A stretch of 64,000 nt of DNA from Agaribacterium sp. ZY112. GTDB lineage: Bacteria > Pseudomonadota > Gammaproteobacteria > Pseudomonadales > Cellvibrionaceae. Shown in pieces: positions 51,480 through 60,386 of this stretch. The stretch spans positions 1,178,001 through 1,242,000 of the forward strand of contig NZ_CP166840.1 of the NCBI RefSeq assembly GCF_041346925.1, read 5' to 3'. Positions within the stretch are counted from its first letter, which is position 1. Every line of letters starts with the position of its first letter. Made by a program: the position numbers and the translations under genes. Below the pieces are notes generated by a model. The model was not told the origin of the DNA. It worked only from the letters and a program-made list of their open reading frames with translations, and searched no databases.

Positions 51480-52748
51480 TTAGAGTGAGTCACAACGAGT
51501 GCTTCCACACATACACACACTGCTATTACTGCGGCTATTTTTGCAGTCATTGGCTTGATTGCCGTATGTTGTTTTGCACTGTGAGGTGGTGTTGCATTGG
51601 TCAATAATCGCGCCACTTGATGAGCTGCTAGAAGAACTAGAGCTGCTGGTTGATGAACTACTACTCGAAGAGCTGCTTGACGTAGTTGAACTACTGGAGC
51701 TGCTAGAAGAGCTTGATCCTGTATCACAGGCTTGGCTGCCACACATACAGATGCTGGTATTACTTTGGCTATTTTTACAATCAGTCGCTTGATTACCGTA
51801 AGTCGTTTTACATTGCGATGTGGTATTACATTGATCGATAAGGGCGCCGCTTGATGAGCTACTCGAAGAGCTGGATGATGAAGAGCTAGAAGAGCTGTTG
51901 CTATTGTCATCGACTAAGCGGTATGAGCGTACCCAGTCATAATAGGTGGTACGGTCATTAAATGATGCGCCCATACCGCCACCTGATGGTGGTGGGTTCC
52001 AGTCATAGGTTTCAACGACCATTCTTAGGTACATGTCGATGGAGAAATCTGCCGGAGGCTTAACGGTAAATTGCTCTACCCCATCAAGATAAAAGATCAC
52101 TTCAGTTGGGCTTTTCCACCAAGCGCCGTAGGTGTGGTAGTTGGCGGACGCTAATTCACCTAGATCGGCACCACCGCCTTTGGCGGCCACGGTTTCTCCA
52201 CAGGAGACATTACGGCTATGCGTGTTTGAGTTCATTTTTCGCATAGTGTTGTTGATCCAGCTTTTACCGCCAGAGTTTGCGCCAACGGTTTCGGTAATAT
52301 CGAGTTCGGTTACTCGCTTATCACAACCGCTACCAGCGCCGCGGTTATTGATCAACCAGAAAGTGGACGACATAAAGGTTTTATTGGCCTTCATTCGGGC
52401 TTCAAAATAAGCGCTGTCGGATGCACTTGCGGTTTTCAAAGAGCGAACCAATCCACCTTGGTGAGACCAGCCGTTAACTTGCTCATTGGCGGGTAGTACA
52501 TCAGCGGTAATTCGTAAGTTACCACCGGCTACTGTTACTGCACTTTTTTTAAATAAACCGGGCTTTCTGCCTGACCATGTAGGTGAGTTTTTTGCCCATT
52601 TAGTACTGTCAAAACCGCTGTTGAATTCATCACTTAACTCTGGAATAAGTTGCCAGGCTTTTCCGCTTGGGGCGGCGGGCTTGGCCATAATTAACTCACT
52701 GGTGGCAAGTAGGCCTAGACACAGCAATATGCTTTTTTTGAAGTTCAT
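51480..52748 (-). CDS. Secreted GH16 beta-agarase/porphyranase-like enzyme with polyserine linkers and two six-Cys modules
   Basis: 422 residues. Signal peptide to about residue 22 (...SELIMA). The GH16 catalytic domain (about 25-287) has the E-x-D-x-x-E motif in TELDITETVG: nucleophile Glu148, Asp150 and acid/base Glu153. TFMSSTFWLIN and DWVRSYRLVDD resemble beta-agarases; porphyranase or carrageenase activity cannot be excluded. Two modules of about 37 residues (QCNTTSQCKTTYGNQATDC and on to ICMCGS), each with six Cys, are joined by long Ser stretches with Thr, which are typical of Cellvibrionaceae. The same modules occur in the divergent gene at 53372, with near-identical DNA. Confidence 0.85.
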   Translation of the reverse strand: MNFKKSILLCLGLLATSELIMAKPAAPSGKAWQLIPELSDEFNSGFDSTKWAKNSPTWSGRKPGLFKKSAVTVAGGNLRITADVLPANEQVNGWSHQGGLVRSLKTASASDSAYFEARMKANKTFMSSTFWLINNRGAGSGCDKRVTELDITETVGANSGGKSWINNTMRKMNSNTHSRNVSCGETVAAKGGGADLGELASANYHTYGAWWKSPTEVIFYLDGVEQFTVKPPADFSIDMYLRMVVETYDWNPPPSGGGMGASFNDRTTYYDWVRSYRLVDDNSNSSSSSSSSSSSSSSSSGALIDQCNTTSQCKTTYGNQATDCKNSQSNTSICMCGSQACDTGSSSSSSSSSSTTSSSSSSSSSSTSSSSSSSSSSSGAIIDQCNTTSQCKTTYGNQANDCKNSRSNSSVCMCGSTRCDSL

Positions 52749-53371
52749 CGTTTTATCCCTAATTATTTTTTACTTTAACCTATGTGGTTCTGACGATATT
52801 TGGTTTTTTTGTGTAAAGATTTTGTCGTTTTTTCTTGCAAGGAAATACAGTTAGGAAGATGAATAAAAGTGAAATTATTCAGCTTGTATTTCTTGTTCAA
52901 TATTTTAAGGCTGAAAAGTCGAGTGATGTAAGTGTAAAAGTAATTTAGTGACCTAGCCATGCTCTATTTTTTATTTTTGTGATGTAATGACTTGTTTTTG
53001 GTTCTTATTACTAGGGTTGTTTATTGGTATGGCGAATATGAAATTTTGTTCTTATTAAGAATTGCTATATTCTGATTTTGTTCACAAATATTGGTCGTCA
53101 TATCTTTTTATTGTTTAGAAAGTTGAAGCTTAGGTATATGATCGGAGGGTGCTATTTGTCTTGGTGCGTTTATTCTCTTAGAGTTTCTGTGCTCTAGTTT
53201 GCGTAGCCAAAGAAAGTGGGATTTTAGCTTTACTCTTTGACAGCACATAGAAAGTCCAGCAGTTAACCTTTACTTTGCTTGTTTGGGTAGAGGTCTCACC
53301 TTACAAGTTCAAGCGTGCCGATATAATAATAATGGCGCGTAAAATGGATGTTTAATAAATATAGGCAAAAT
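52749..53371. other. Divergent promoter region between two Ser-linker genes
   Basis: About 620 AT-rich bases separating the GH16 gene and the six-Cys protein gene, transcribed away from each other; both promoters and any co-regulator site must be here. No clear operator, hairpin or small gene was seen. Confidence 0.35.
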
Positions 53372-54625
53372 ATGATGAAAAGATTTGTATCTTTAAGTGT
53401 ATTAATCGTCTCGATGATATTCTCATTGCAGGCATTGTCACAAGATCAATGTAATTTCACTTCTCAATGTAAAACGACCTACGGAAACCAAGCGACGGAC
53501 TGCAAAGATAGCCGTAGCAACTCAAGTATTTGTATGTGTGGTGGTTCACGTTGTGATGCGCTAGGTAGTTCTTCTAGTTCTAGCAGTTCTTCAACAAGCA
53601 GCTCCTCTAGCAGCAGTTCTTCAACAAGTAGCTCGTCTTCTAGCTCATCGGGCGGCTCTATTATTGACCAATGTAATACTACTTCTCAATGTAAAACCAC
53701 TTATGGTAATCAAGCGACGGATTGTAAAAATAGCCAAAGTAATACCAGTATTTGTATGTGTGGCAGTCAAGCTTGTGATGCAGGTTCGAGCTCTTCAAGT
53801 AGTTCCAGTAGCTCAACAACATCAAGCAGTTCTTCGAGTAGTTCAAGCTCTTCAAGTGGTGGATCAGGCACCCTAGGTCGTTTTGATATCGGTAAAGATT
53901 TATTGCTTTGTAATTATGATGGTAAGCCTGACGAAGATGATTTACATGCGGTAGCTGGTTTGGCAACAATGCTAAGCGATTCACGCTTTTCTGGCGTGAA
54001 ATTTCATTGTACCGCTGGTGCCTACGGTACTCAGGGTGGTAGTTTCCTAAAAGAGAACCACTTATTTAATCTTGCTTTTGGCAATAACTGGGCAAGTGCT
54101 CACGACAATTATAGTAACGCAGAAACTCAAGCCTTTAATAAGGTGCGTGATACCTTAAATGCGGGTGGTGATATTTGGGTTGCTGAAGCGGGTCAGTCCG
54201 ATTTCACTGCGGATGTGGTTCGTCGTGTTAAATCTCAGATGCCGGGTATCAATACCAAAAATCGTATTCATGTTGTTCAGCATAGTAACTGGAACGAAGA
54301 TAAAACAACGGCTGCAGATTTGACTTACGTTAAAAACAATACCAATTACAACAAAATTGCTGATGGAAATTCGCAAGGAAATGGTACTCCTGGCTTAAAC
54401 AGCAAAAACTCCAGTCAGTGGGGGCGTGCTACGGCTGATGCTCAGGTTGGGCCTGTATGGGTTGAGGCTCGTGCAGCAGCGCTACGTTGGATGGGTGTTA
54501 ACTGGGATAACGAAAGTATTAAAGACGGCGGTATGGACTTCTCTGATACTGTAGAAGTTATGTGGATCTTTGGTTTTGAAAACCAAAGCGGTGGTATTAA
54601 CGGCTTCTTTAATGCCTATCTATAA
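53372..54625 (+). CDS. Secreted protein with two six-Cys modules and a nucleoside-hydrolase-like C-terminal domain
   Basis: 417 residues from ATG 53372 (MMKRFVSLSVLIVSMIFSLQ), chosen because AGG lies six bases upstream and it gives a clean signal peptide; ATG 53348 would add eight residues. Two six-Cys modules (QCNFTSQCKTTYGNQ... and QCNTTSQCKTTYGNQ...) are separated by polyserine linkers. The C-terminal domain from about residue 180 begins with LLLCNYDGKPDEDDLHAVAG, an acidic N-x-D-x(5)-D-D pattern that recalls the N-terminal Ca-binding motif of inosine-uridine-type nucleoside hydrolases or related DUF1593 proteins; activity is only inferred. It is divergent from the GH16 gene. Confidence 0.7.
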   Translation: MMKRFVSLSVLIVSMIFSLQALSQDQCNFTSQCKTTYGNQATDCKDSRSNSSICMCGGSRCDALGSSSSSSSSSTSSSSSSSSSTSSSSSSSSGGSIIDQCNTTSQCKTTYGNQATDCKNSQSNTSICMCGSQACDAGSSSSSSSSSSTTSSSSSSSSSSSSGGSGTLGRFDIGKDLLLCNYDGKPDEDDLHAVAGLATMLSDSRFSGVKFHCTAGAYGTQGGSFLKENHLFNLAFGNNWASAHDNYSNAETQAFNKVRDTLNAGGDIWVAEAGQSDFTADVVRRVKSQMPGINTKNRIHVVQHSNWNEDKTTAADLTYVKNNTNYNKIADGNSQGNGTPGLNSKNSSQWGRATADAQVGPVWVEARAAALRWMGVNWDNESIKDGGMDFSDTVEVMWIFGFENQSGGINGFFNAYL

Positions 54626-54660
54626 GCTTCGCACTAACTAATCGTTAGCTTGCATTGATG

Positions 54661-54689
54661 AAACCATATCCTCTAGTGGGATATGGTTT
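54661..54689 (+). terminator. Terminator after the six-Cys/nucleoside-hydrolase-like gene
   Basis: 11-bp perfect stem AAACCATATCC (54661-54671) and complement (54679-54689), seven-base loop, then TTTGTTGTTTT. Confidence 0.9.
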
Positions 54690-54713
54690 TGTTGTTTTAG
54701 GCGAGATCATTAC

Positions 54714-54762
54714 TTCCTTCTTCCTTCTTCCTTCTTCCTTCTTCCTTCTTCCTTCTTCCTTC
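54714..54762. repeat. Heptanucleotide tandem repeat, 7 copies of TTCCTTC
   Basis: Seven uninterrupted copies (49 bases) of TTCCTTC directly before the stop codon of the methyltransferase-like gene. Because the unit is not a multiple of three, slippage there would not change a coding frame here, as it is non-coding. Confidence 0.97.
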
Positions 54763-54772
54763 TCGCTTTTTC

Positions 54773-56176
54773 TTAAATCAGCTTAGGGATAAAACGATGT
54801 TTCACCTGTTGGCAGTATTCTTGATAGCTCGGGTCACAGCTTAGGTGTTGTTCTTCAGTGATGGCTCGAAAGTAATACCATGTTGTTTTTACGACTAGGC
54901 CCAAGGTGCCAGCCATTAAAAAGCTTAGCGATATGCTGCCGCTAAAGTAGAGGTAGATGGCTGCTGGAAATACGCCAAGCCACCAGCCAATATTTTTGGA
55001 GCTATAGGCCGGGTGGCGAACAAGGGAAAAAGGTCCGGTACGGATGATGCCGCGATGCGTAAGGTTTGAGAAGCGCACACCAAATACGACGGTCGAAGCG
55101 GTATAGATAAGGAAGCTTGCAATAATCAGAATAGAGAAAAAGCTAACAAGATACTGATTGCTAATTTGACTAATAGTCCCATCGCCGGGGATATAGATAA
55201 ACAGGCCAACCAATTGAAATGGCGGATAGCTGATTAGGCAGACAAGCCAGCCAAAAAGAGTTGGTTCTGTTGATTGGGTTTCGTTGTCTAACCAGCGACT
55301 GGTGAGTACATAGCCGCACCAAGCAAGAGTGACATCGATGGTGAATATAACAGGCTTGGCGATATTAATGAGGTCTTTATTAAAATGGGCGTGATTGTAA
55401 TTACCCAGGGAAAGTTGGGTGGGAAGATGATCGATTAGATAACCAAAATTAGATACTAGGTGTGGGAAATGATGGGTAAAAAACACCGTCATTAAGGGAA
55501 TAAAAAATATCCTAACAATTAATCCGAGGCTGATTTTTTTTAGTCTCTCGTTATCGATAGGGTAAAAAATATGGCTTATTTTTAGTTTGTTTAATATTTT
55601 AGAAAGAACAAATTCGATTAATCGGTGGTAGCTATTGAGCTCTTTGTTGCGGTCGTATTTAAAACTATAAGTGATGATTACATAAGGCAGACCAGCCCAT
55701 AAAAAAGCGTTATATAGGTAGTGATTCATCGCAAACCAGGCTTGATAGTAGCTTGCGTTTCTATCAAAGCCGTATTCGCTGGCCGACTGATAGAAATAGG
55801 TAACACCAGCAACGATAGCCAAATAACACAGGTAGCGCCAAGTGCATTTTGCTAGCAGTTTTAGATATTTTTTTTCACGCAGCTCAGGCGCCAAATTAAA
55901 GAAGTTTGTTGGATTGATTAGGAGGAGCCGTATTAACTCACTTAGGCACATAAATAAGGATGCAAGAATTAAGCTAAAGAGTTGAACGTTTATGTGGCCT
56001 TGTACATGAAATAGCCCAAATACGTTTATGCCTAAATCTAGCCATTGCTGCTGGTAGGCCATTATGGCTATAACAAAAATGGATACGCAGCCGACTAGAC
56101 CTGTTATCCAGGCACCATCGGTAATCCAGCGCTGCTCAGAGACTTTTGCAGTGCTCACTTGAAAGCAGTCGTTCAT
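54773..56176 (-). CDS. Polytopic membrane protein with a C-terminal isoprenylcysteine/PE N-methyltransferase-like domain
   Basis: 467 residues, at least eight hydrophobic segments. The C-terminal 120 residues carry the methyltransferase signature RHPAYSSKNIGWWLG and EEQHLSCDPSYQEYCQQVKHRF, the R-H-P-x-Y and E-E-x-x-L...Y-x-x-Y elements of the ICMT/PEMT (SAM-binding) clan. N-terminal part has IRTGPFSLVRHPAYSS linkage. It is much longer than typical family members because of an extra multi-TM N-terminal half. Substrate unknown; a membrane lipid or quinone-like molecule would be the natural guess. The stop lies 10 bases after the heptamer repeat. Confidence 0.7.
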   Translation of the reverse strand: MNDCFQVSTAKVSEQRWITDGAWITGLVGCVSIFVIAIMAYQQQWLDLGINVFGLFHVQGHINVQLFSLILASLFMCLSELIRLLLINPTNFFNLAPELREKKYLKLLAKCTWRYLCYLAIVAGVTYFYQSASEYGFDRNASYYQAWFAMNHYLYNAFLWAGLPYVIITYSFKYDRNKELNSYHRLIEFVLSKILNKLKISHIFYPIDNERLKKISLGLIVRIFFIPLMTVFFTHHFPHLVSNFGYLIDHLPTQLSLGNYNHAHFNKDLINIAKPVIFTIDVTLAWCGYVLTSRWLDNETQSTEPTLFGWLVCLISYPPFQLVGLFIYIPGDGTISQISNQYLVSFFSILIIASFLIYTASTVVFGVRFSNLTHRGIIRTGPFSLVRHPAYSSKNIGWWLGVFPAAIYLYFSGSISLSFLMAGTLGLVVKTTWYYFRAITEEQHLSCDPSYQEYCQQVKHRFIPKLI

Positions 56177-56248
56177 AGTATTCTCCGTTTTGTCTCTTGC
56201 TAGATGGCTAGTAATGGGCGTTGATATAGACTGCCCTATCGAGACTTT

Positions 56249-57631
56249 TTATATGCTTTCAATAATCTGCTGTTTTTGTGCTTCTGTCAGAGTTTGACTC
56301 ATCATTACCGCGTATTTTGCTTGTGCTTCATCGGTGGCAGCCCAAACTCTTGCTACTTTGCTTATGTACTTGGCTCTTTCTTGAGGGTTAATAATATTTT
56401 CTGCCAAGGTGAATGCCGCTTCAGGGTTTTTGCTAAAGGTGGCTTCTACAGCGGTTAGGCTGGCTGCTGCTCGCTGGCTGCCCATAGGCAAACTGTTAAA
56501 CCAAGTGTTGTATTCTCTTTCGTCGCCGTAGGTACTGATTGCACGCGAAACTTGTTGAATTACTTCGTCTTGCTTGGCTTCAGGAAATTCATCAAGGCGT
56601 TCAATTAATAGGTTTCTGTCTTTATCGGCAAGTGCTGCAATTGTTGCTTCAAAGGTCTCTGGCGAGTTTTGAAGGTCTTTTCTGCTGATGATAAAGTCCA
56701 GTGCGTTTTGTGCGGAGTTACTACTGGCCCAGGTTGTTAAAATATTGCTCATGGCTTCTTGCTGATGATGTTGAGCTAGAGTTTCTGACCATTCAATAGC
56801 GTCATAGGCATCGTGTTCAGAGAGTGTCTTTGCCAGCAGGTTAATGAGCTGGTTTTTATCTTCGCCTTCGTCCATAAGCATAAGCTCTATCGAGGCTTCC
56901 CATGGGGCTTGCTTGATATGGCTCTCTAAGGCGAGCTTGTACAGTGAAGGCTGACTTGAGCTGTAATCGTGTTCGTGAAGCCAATTTAAAGCGGCATTAA
57001 TGTCTGTTTTTACCCACACTTGAATAACCGCTTGAGTGGCAATGTCTTTATGTCTGCCTTGTAGTTTGTTTTGTGCGAGCTGTAGTGCAGTGGCGGTATT
57101 GATAGCGGCAAAGTGCTTAAAGTAGCTGCTTAGCCACGTCTCATAATGTTGGTGCTGGGACTTGTTGCTTAGCCAGCTTAACAAGACTTGGTTTTGTTGT
57201 TGCGCGGCCACTGTTAAGACAAGTTCAGAGGCTCTGTATTTTTGATGTTCGATGGTGAAAGCCATCGCTGAGACAGGGTCTTGGCTGGCCCATTGAATGA
57301 TGGCAACTCGCAAGCGCGCATCATTGAGTAAGTTCTCTTCTTTACTCACTAAGTGGCGGGCTTCATTTTTGAAGTCACTTGGCTGATGAGAGCTGACCTG
57401 AGTGTCGGCCTTGTTACTACTTACTTTGCTGAGCTTTACCTTGTTACTGGTCTTTGGCTGTTGTGTGGCGCTGCGCTGGACTATGTTGTTTGTCTTTGTT
57501 GCTGGGCCTTGAATTTTACTGCGCACTTGCTCTTTCAGGCTTGGTGCAAAGAAGGCGGCGTTTAAGCTAAAGCCTGCTAATAAGGAGATGATACACATTA
57601 AGGTAAGCTGAATTTTTCTGTTTTTTATCAT
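56249..57631 (-). CDS. Signal-anchored helical-repeat protein
   Basis: 460 residues from ATG 57631, chosen because AAGGG is six bases upstream; ATG 57637 lies directly after it. One N-terminal hydrophobic anchor (about 8-27) precedes a basic Gln/Ser/Lys-rich linker and then a long array of helical repeats with a W-A-x-x-D/N-x-x-x-A pattern (WASQDPVSAMAF, WASSNSAQNAL, WAATDEAQAK). This resembles TPR/HEAT-like scaffolds rather than an enzyme. No family recognised; 72 bases from the methyltransferase-like gene. Confidence 0.65.
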   Translation of the reverse strand: MIKNRKIQLTLMCIISLLAGFSLNAAFFAPSLKEQVRSKIQGPATKTNNIVQRSATQQPKTSNKVKLSKVSSNKADTQVSSHQPSDFKNEARHLVSKEENLLNDARLRVAIIQWASQDPVSAMAFTIEHQKYRASELVLTVAAQQQNQVLLSWLSNKSQHQHYETWLSSYFKHFAAINTATALQLAQNKLQGRHKDIATQAVIQVWVKTDINAALNWLHEHDYSSSQPSLYKLALESHIKQAPWEASIELMLMDEGEDKNQLINLLAKTLSEHDAYDAIEWSETLAQHHQQEAMSNILTTWASSNSAQNALDFIISRKDLQNSPETFEATIAALADKDRNLLIERLDEFPEAKQDEVIQQVSRAISTYGDEREYNTWFNSLPMGSQRAAASLTAVEATFSKNPEAAFTLAENIINPQERAKYISKVARVWAATDEAQAKYAVMMSQTLTEAQKQQIIESI

Positions 57632-58103
57632 AGTCATCCCTTAGCCTTTAAATGCTTAGAAGTGCATTGCACGGTGAGCGTTTTAAGTGAGAGGCCGCGT
57701 GTATTATTTTTTGATATCGTATTACGTAAACCTACAAGCTTACAAGGCGCTTGGCCTGCAAACTGAGACCTATACCTCAGCGAGTGCTATTGGTCATAGC
57801 GTGCGTAATATCAGTAAAGAAACGGGCCACTTTTTCCGTGAGATCTTTACAAGTGATGGAGTGAAGAGGGACTTGAATAACAGGTTTGTATTCAAGTCTT
57901 TAGGTTTGGGCTTAAGTACCCTCGAGCCCATTAAAAGCTTAGCCGCCAAAACGGTGAGTCACAGTGGCTTGCATCCATGTTTTATTTCAAATTATCTGCC
58001 TTTATTAAGCCTCTGCCTATACTTAAGTTATTCCTTGTTTTAAGCGCTGACCCAAAGGGGCTGAGGCTGCTAAGCATGGTTGTGAACACCTTATTTAAGT
58101 GAT
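57632..58103. other. Intergenic region upstream of the TonB receptor
   Basis: About 470 bases. A 118-codon open frame (57687-58043) was judged non-coding: it has no ribosome site, no recognisable domain, and an atypical tail. No cobalamin or other riboswitch motif was recognised. Confidence 0.4.
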
Positions 58104-60284
58104 ATGAGTGCCTTTACCTATATGCCTTCTCTTCTAAGTCGCCTTGGCTGCTTGCTTCTTGCTTGTTGTGTGACAACAAGCTCTGTGGCTGCTATCTATA
58201 AGCAGGATGAGCTCTTGGAGATGAGCTTACAGCAGTTATTAGGGCTGCAGGTTGTTACTGCTGCTTCTGGCTATGAACAGAAGGTCGACGAGGCTCCTGC
58301 AACGGTCACCTTGGTGGAGCGAAGACAGTGGCAGCAATCGGGTTTAAATACCTTGGAAGATGCTATTCGCCCTATCGCTGGGGTGCATGTATCTAAGAAC
58401 AACATTACGCAGGGCAACACTTTAATCTCAATTCGTGGTGTTTCTGGTTTTTTGGGGCGTAATGTAAAGGTACTGCTTGATGGTTTGGCTGTTGATGACG
58501 CTCAGCTCGGAGGTCGTTCTGGGCATTTGTCTCCCGGTATTGGCAACGCTAGCCGTATTGAGGTGGTTAAAGGGCCGGGTTCGGTTGTTTATGGGGCCGA
58601 TGCTTACGCAGGGGTGATCAATGTGGCCTTACCAGAGGCGGGTGATACAGAGAATAACCAAGTGATCGCTCGCGTCGGTGATGAAGATCATCGTGATCTT
58701 ATTACGGCTTACGGTGGGCAGCTCGACCAGCATAAGTGGTTTGTTGCTATGGAATACTCAGAAGCTGGGCCTGATTCCGGAAGGCAGGTCGACGCCGATT
58801 TACAAACGAGCTTTGATCGTATTTTTTCTACAGATGCATCCAGTACGCCAGCGCTTTTAAGTGAGGAGCATAAAAAATATGATGTGTTGGCACGTTATGA
58901 GTTCGATCCGGTTAAACTCGATTTCTTTTATATTCATGCAGAAGGCACGGCCGGTTCAGGGGCTGCAAATGCATTAGATAAACGAGGCTGGCTGGAAAAC
59001 ACGAATCAATATAGTCGTATTCGTTTAAATGTCGATACCTTTATAGATCTTCCTGGTTCTACCGAGCTGTCTTTTATTCATTCGCATCGTGATTTAAAAA
59101 ACCGCTGGGATGTCTTTCCTCAAGAAGCTCTTTTACCTGTGGGAGAGGACGGTAATTTATTTACTGCTGGTGGGGGCTTAGTGTATTTCCCTGATGCGGT
59201 ACGGGGTACACCTTCTACCAGTACGGATGAGTACACTGTTAAATTAACACATTTAATTAACCTAGCTGAGCACACCTTGCGTACTCAGCTAGGTTATGAT
59301 GATGAAACGCAAACCGCTAAAGAAGAGAAAAATTTTGGCCCCGGGGTTTTGGATTCTATTCAGTATCCGGAAGATGGTAGCCCTTATGTGGCCGAGCAGA
59401 TGATTGATGTTTCGGGGACAGAGTATTTATTTGTGCCAGAGAAAATAAGTCGCCATTATTATTGGTTTTCACTACAAGATGATTGGCGTATTAATGATTA
59501 CGCCTCGGCCTCGTTAGGGCTGCGTTACGATGAATATTCTGATTTTGGAGGTAGCACTAATCCTCGTCTTGGCTTGCAACTAACACCGTATTCAAAACTT
59601 AAAATGAATATGACTTATGGCTCCGCATTTCGTGCGCCTAAGCAAGGTGAGCGAGAGATACGCAATAACCCTTCGCTTATTGGTAATACAGATTTACAGC
59701 CAGAAACCATCGATACACTTGAATTCGCGCTGGCTTATCAGGCGACTAGTAACTTGTTAGTAGAGGCAAATGTCTATGCCTTTGAAGCATCTGATTTAAT
59801 AGTTGAAGTTCCTCTTGAGGAAACACCATCGATTCGACAGTATGAAAATAGTGGTACAAATCATGGCCGCGGTGCAGAGCTTGGCTTAAGCTGGAAGGCG
59901 ATTAATACATTAACGCTAAAGCTCAATGCAAGTTACAACACGGTAGAGCTTGATAACGGCGATCCGAAACCGTTTATACCTAAGAATATGTATTTTGCCG
60001 GTATTAATTGGCAGTTTAATACTGCACTTAATACCGATGTGGGTTTTAAGCACGTAGGGCAAAGAGCGAGGGAGGCGTCAGATTCACGTTCTTCGCTAAA
60101 AGCTTATAACTGGGTGACTGCAGCAATCACTTGGCAGCTGGCGCCAGCTGTTGAACTAAGGCTATCAGCTGAAAATATAAGTGATACCGATGCAAGAGAG
60201 CCAAGTTTAGTTAGCTCGGCAATTATTGATGATCTTCCTAATCACGGCAGGCAGTATTTATTAGGGTTTAGCTTTTCTTATTAA
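58104..60284 (+). CDS. TonB-dependent outer-membrane receptor
   Basis: 726 residues. Signal peptide (SLLSRLGCLLLACCVTTSSVAA, cleaved near residue 29) followed by a plug domain (about 50-170: VDEAPATVTLVERRQW, IRGVSGFLGRNVKVLLDG, GRIEVVKGPGSVVYG-type RIEVVKGPGSVVYGADAYAG) and a 22-strand barrel ending in the aromatic C-terminus FSFSY. NPRLGLQLTPYSKLKMNMTY and EREIRNNPSLIGNTDLQPET are typical barrel blocks. It imports an unknown substrate with TonB-ExbBD energy. No SusD partner or siderophore gene is nearby, so glycan or cofactor uptake is open. Confidence 0.9.
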   Translation: MSAFTYMPSLLSRLGCLLLACCVTTSSVAAIYKQDELLEMSLQQLLGLQVVTAASGYEQKVDEAPATVTLVERRQWQQSGLNTLEDAIRPIAGVHVSKNNITQGNTLISIRGVSGFLGRNVKVLLDGLAVDDAQLGGRSGHLSPGIGNASRIEVVKGPGSVVYGADAYAGVINVALPEAGDTENNQVIARVGDEDHRDLITAYGGQLDQHKWFVAMEYSEAGPDSGRQVDADLQTSFDRIFSTDASSTPALLSEEHKKYDVLARYEFDPVKLDFFYIHAEGTAGSGAANALDKRGWLENTNQYSRIRLNVDTFIDLPGSTELSFIHSHRDLKNRWDVFPQEALLPVGEDGNLFTAGGGLVYFPDAVRGTPSTSTDEYTVKLTHLINLAEHTLRTQLGYDDETQTAKEEKNFGPGVLDSIQYPEDGSPYVAEQMIDVSGTEYLFVPEKISRHYYWFSLQDDWRINDYASASLGLRYDEYSDFGGSTNPRLGLQLTPYSKLKMNMTYGSAFRAPKQGEREIRNNPSLIGNTDLQPETIDTLEFALAYQATSNLLVEANVYAFEASDLIVEVPLEETPSIRQYENSGTNHGRGAELGLSWKAINTLTLKLNASYNTVELDNGDPKPFIPKNMYFAGINWQFNTALNTDVGFKHVGQRAREASDSRSSLKAYNWVTAAITWQLAPAVELRLSAENISDTDAREPSLVSSAIIDDLPNHGRQYLLGFSFSY

Positions 60285-60386
60285 CAAAATTAAACAAATC
60301 TTGGTTTGACTATTTATTGCTCTAGAGCTTGCCTCGTAACTTGTTGTTTTACATCTGGGAGTTGTAGGGGGAAGCTGCAATAGGCT

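Noticed and set aside
57687-58043. Plus-strand ORF of 118 codons upstream of the TonB receptor
   Set aside because: No ribosome site, no recognisable domain, a hydrophobic low-complexity tail and no coding-like composition; treated as non-coding.
57638-58103. Cobalamin or other riboswitch before the TonB receptor
   Set aside because: No conserved core motif was found in the leader.
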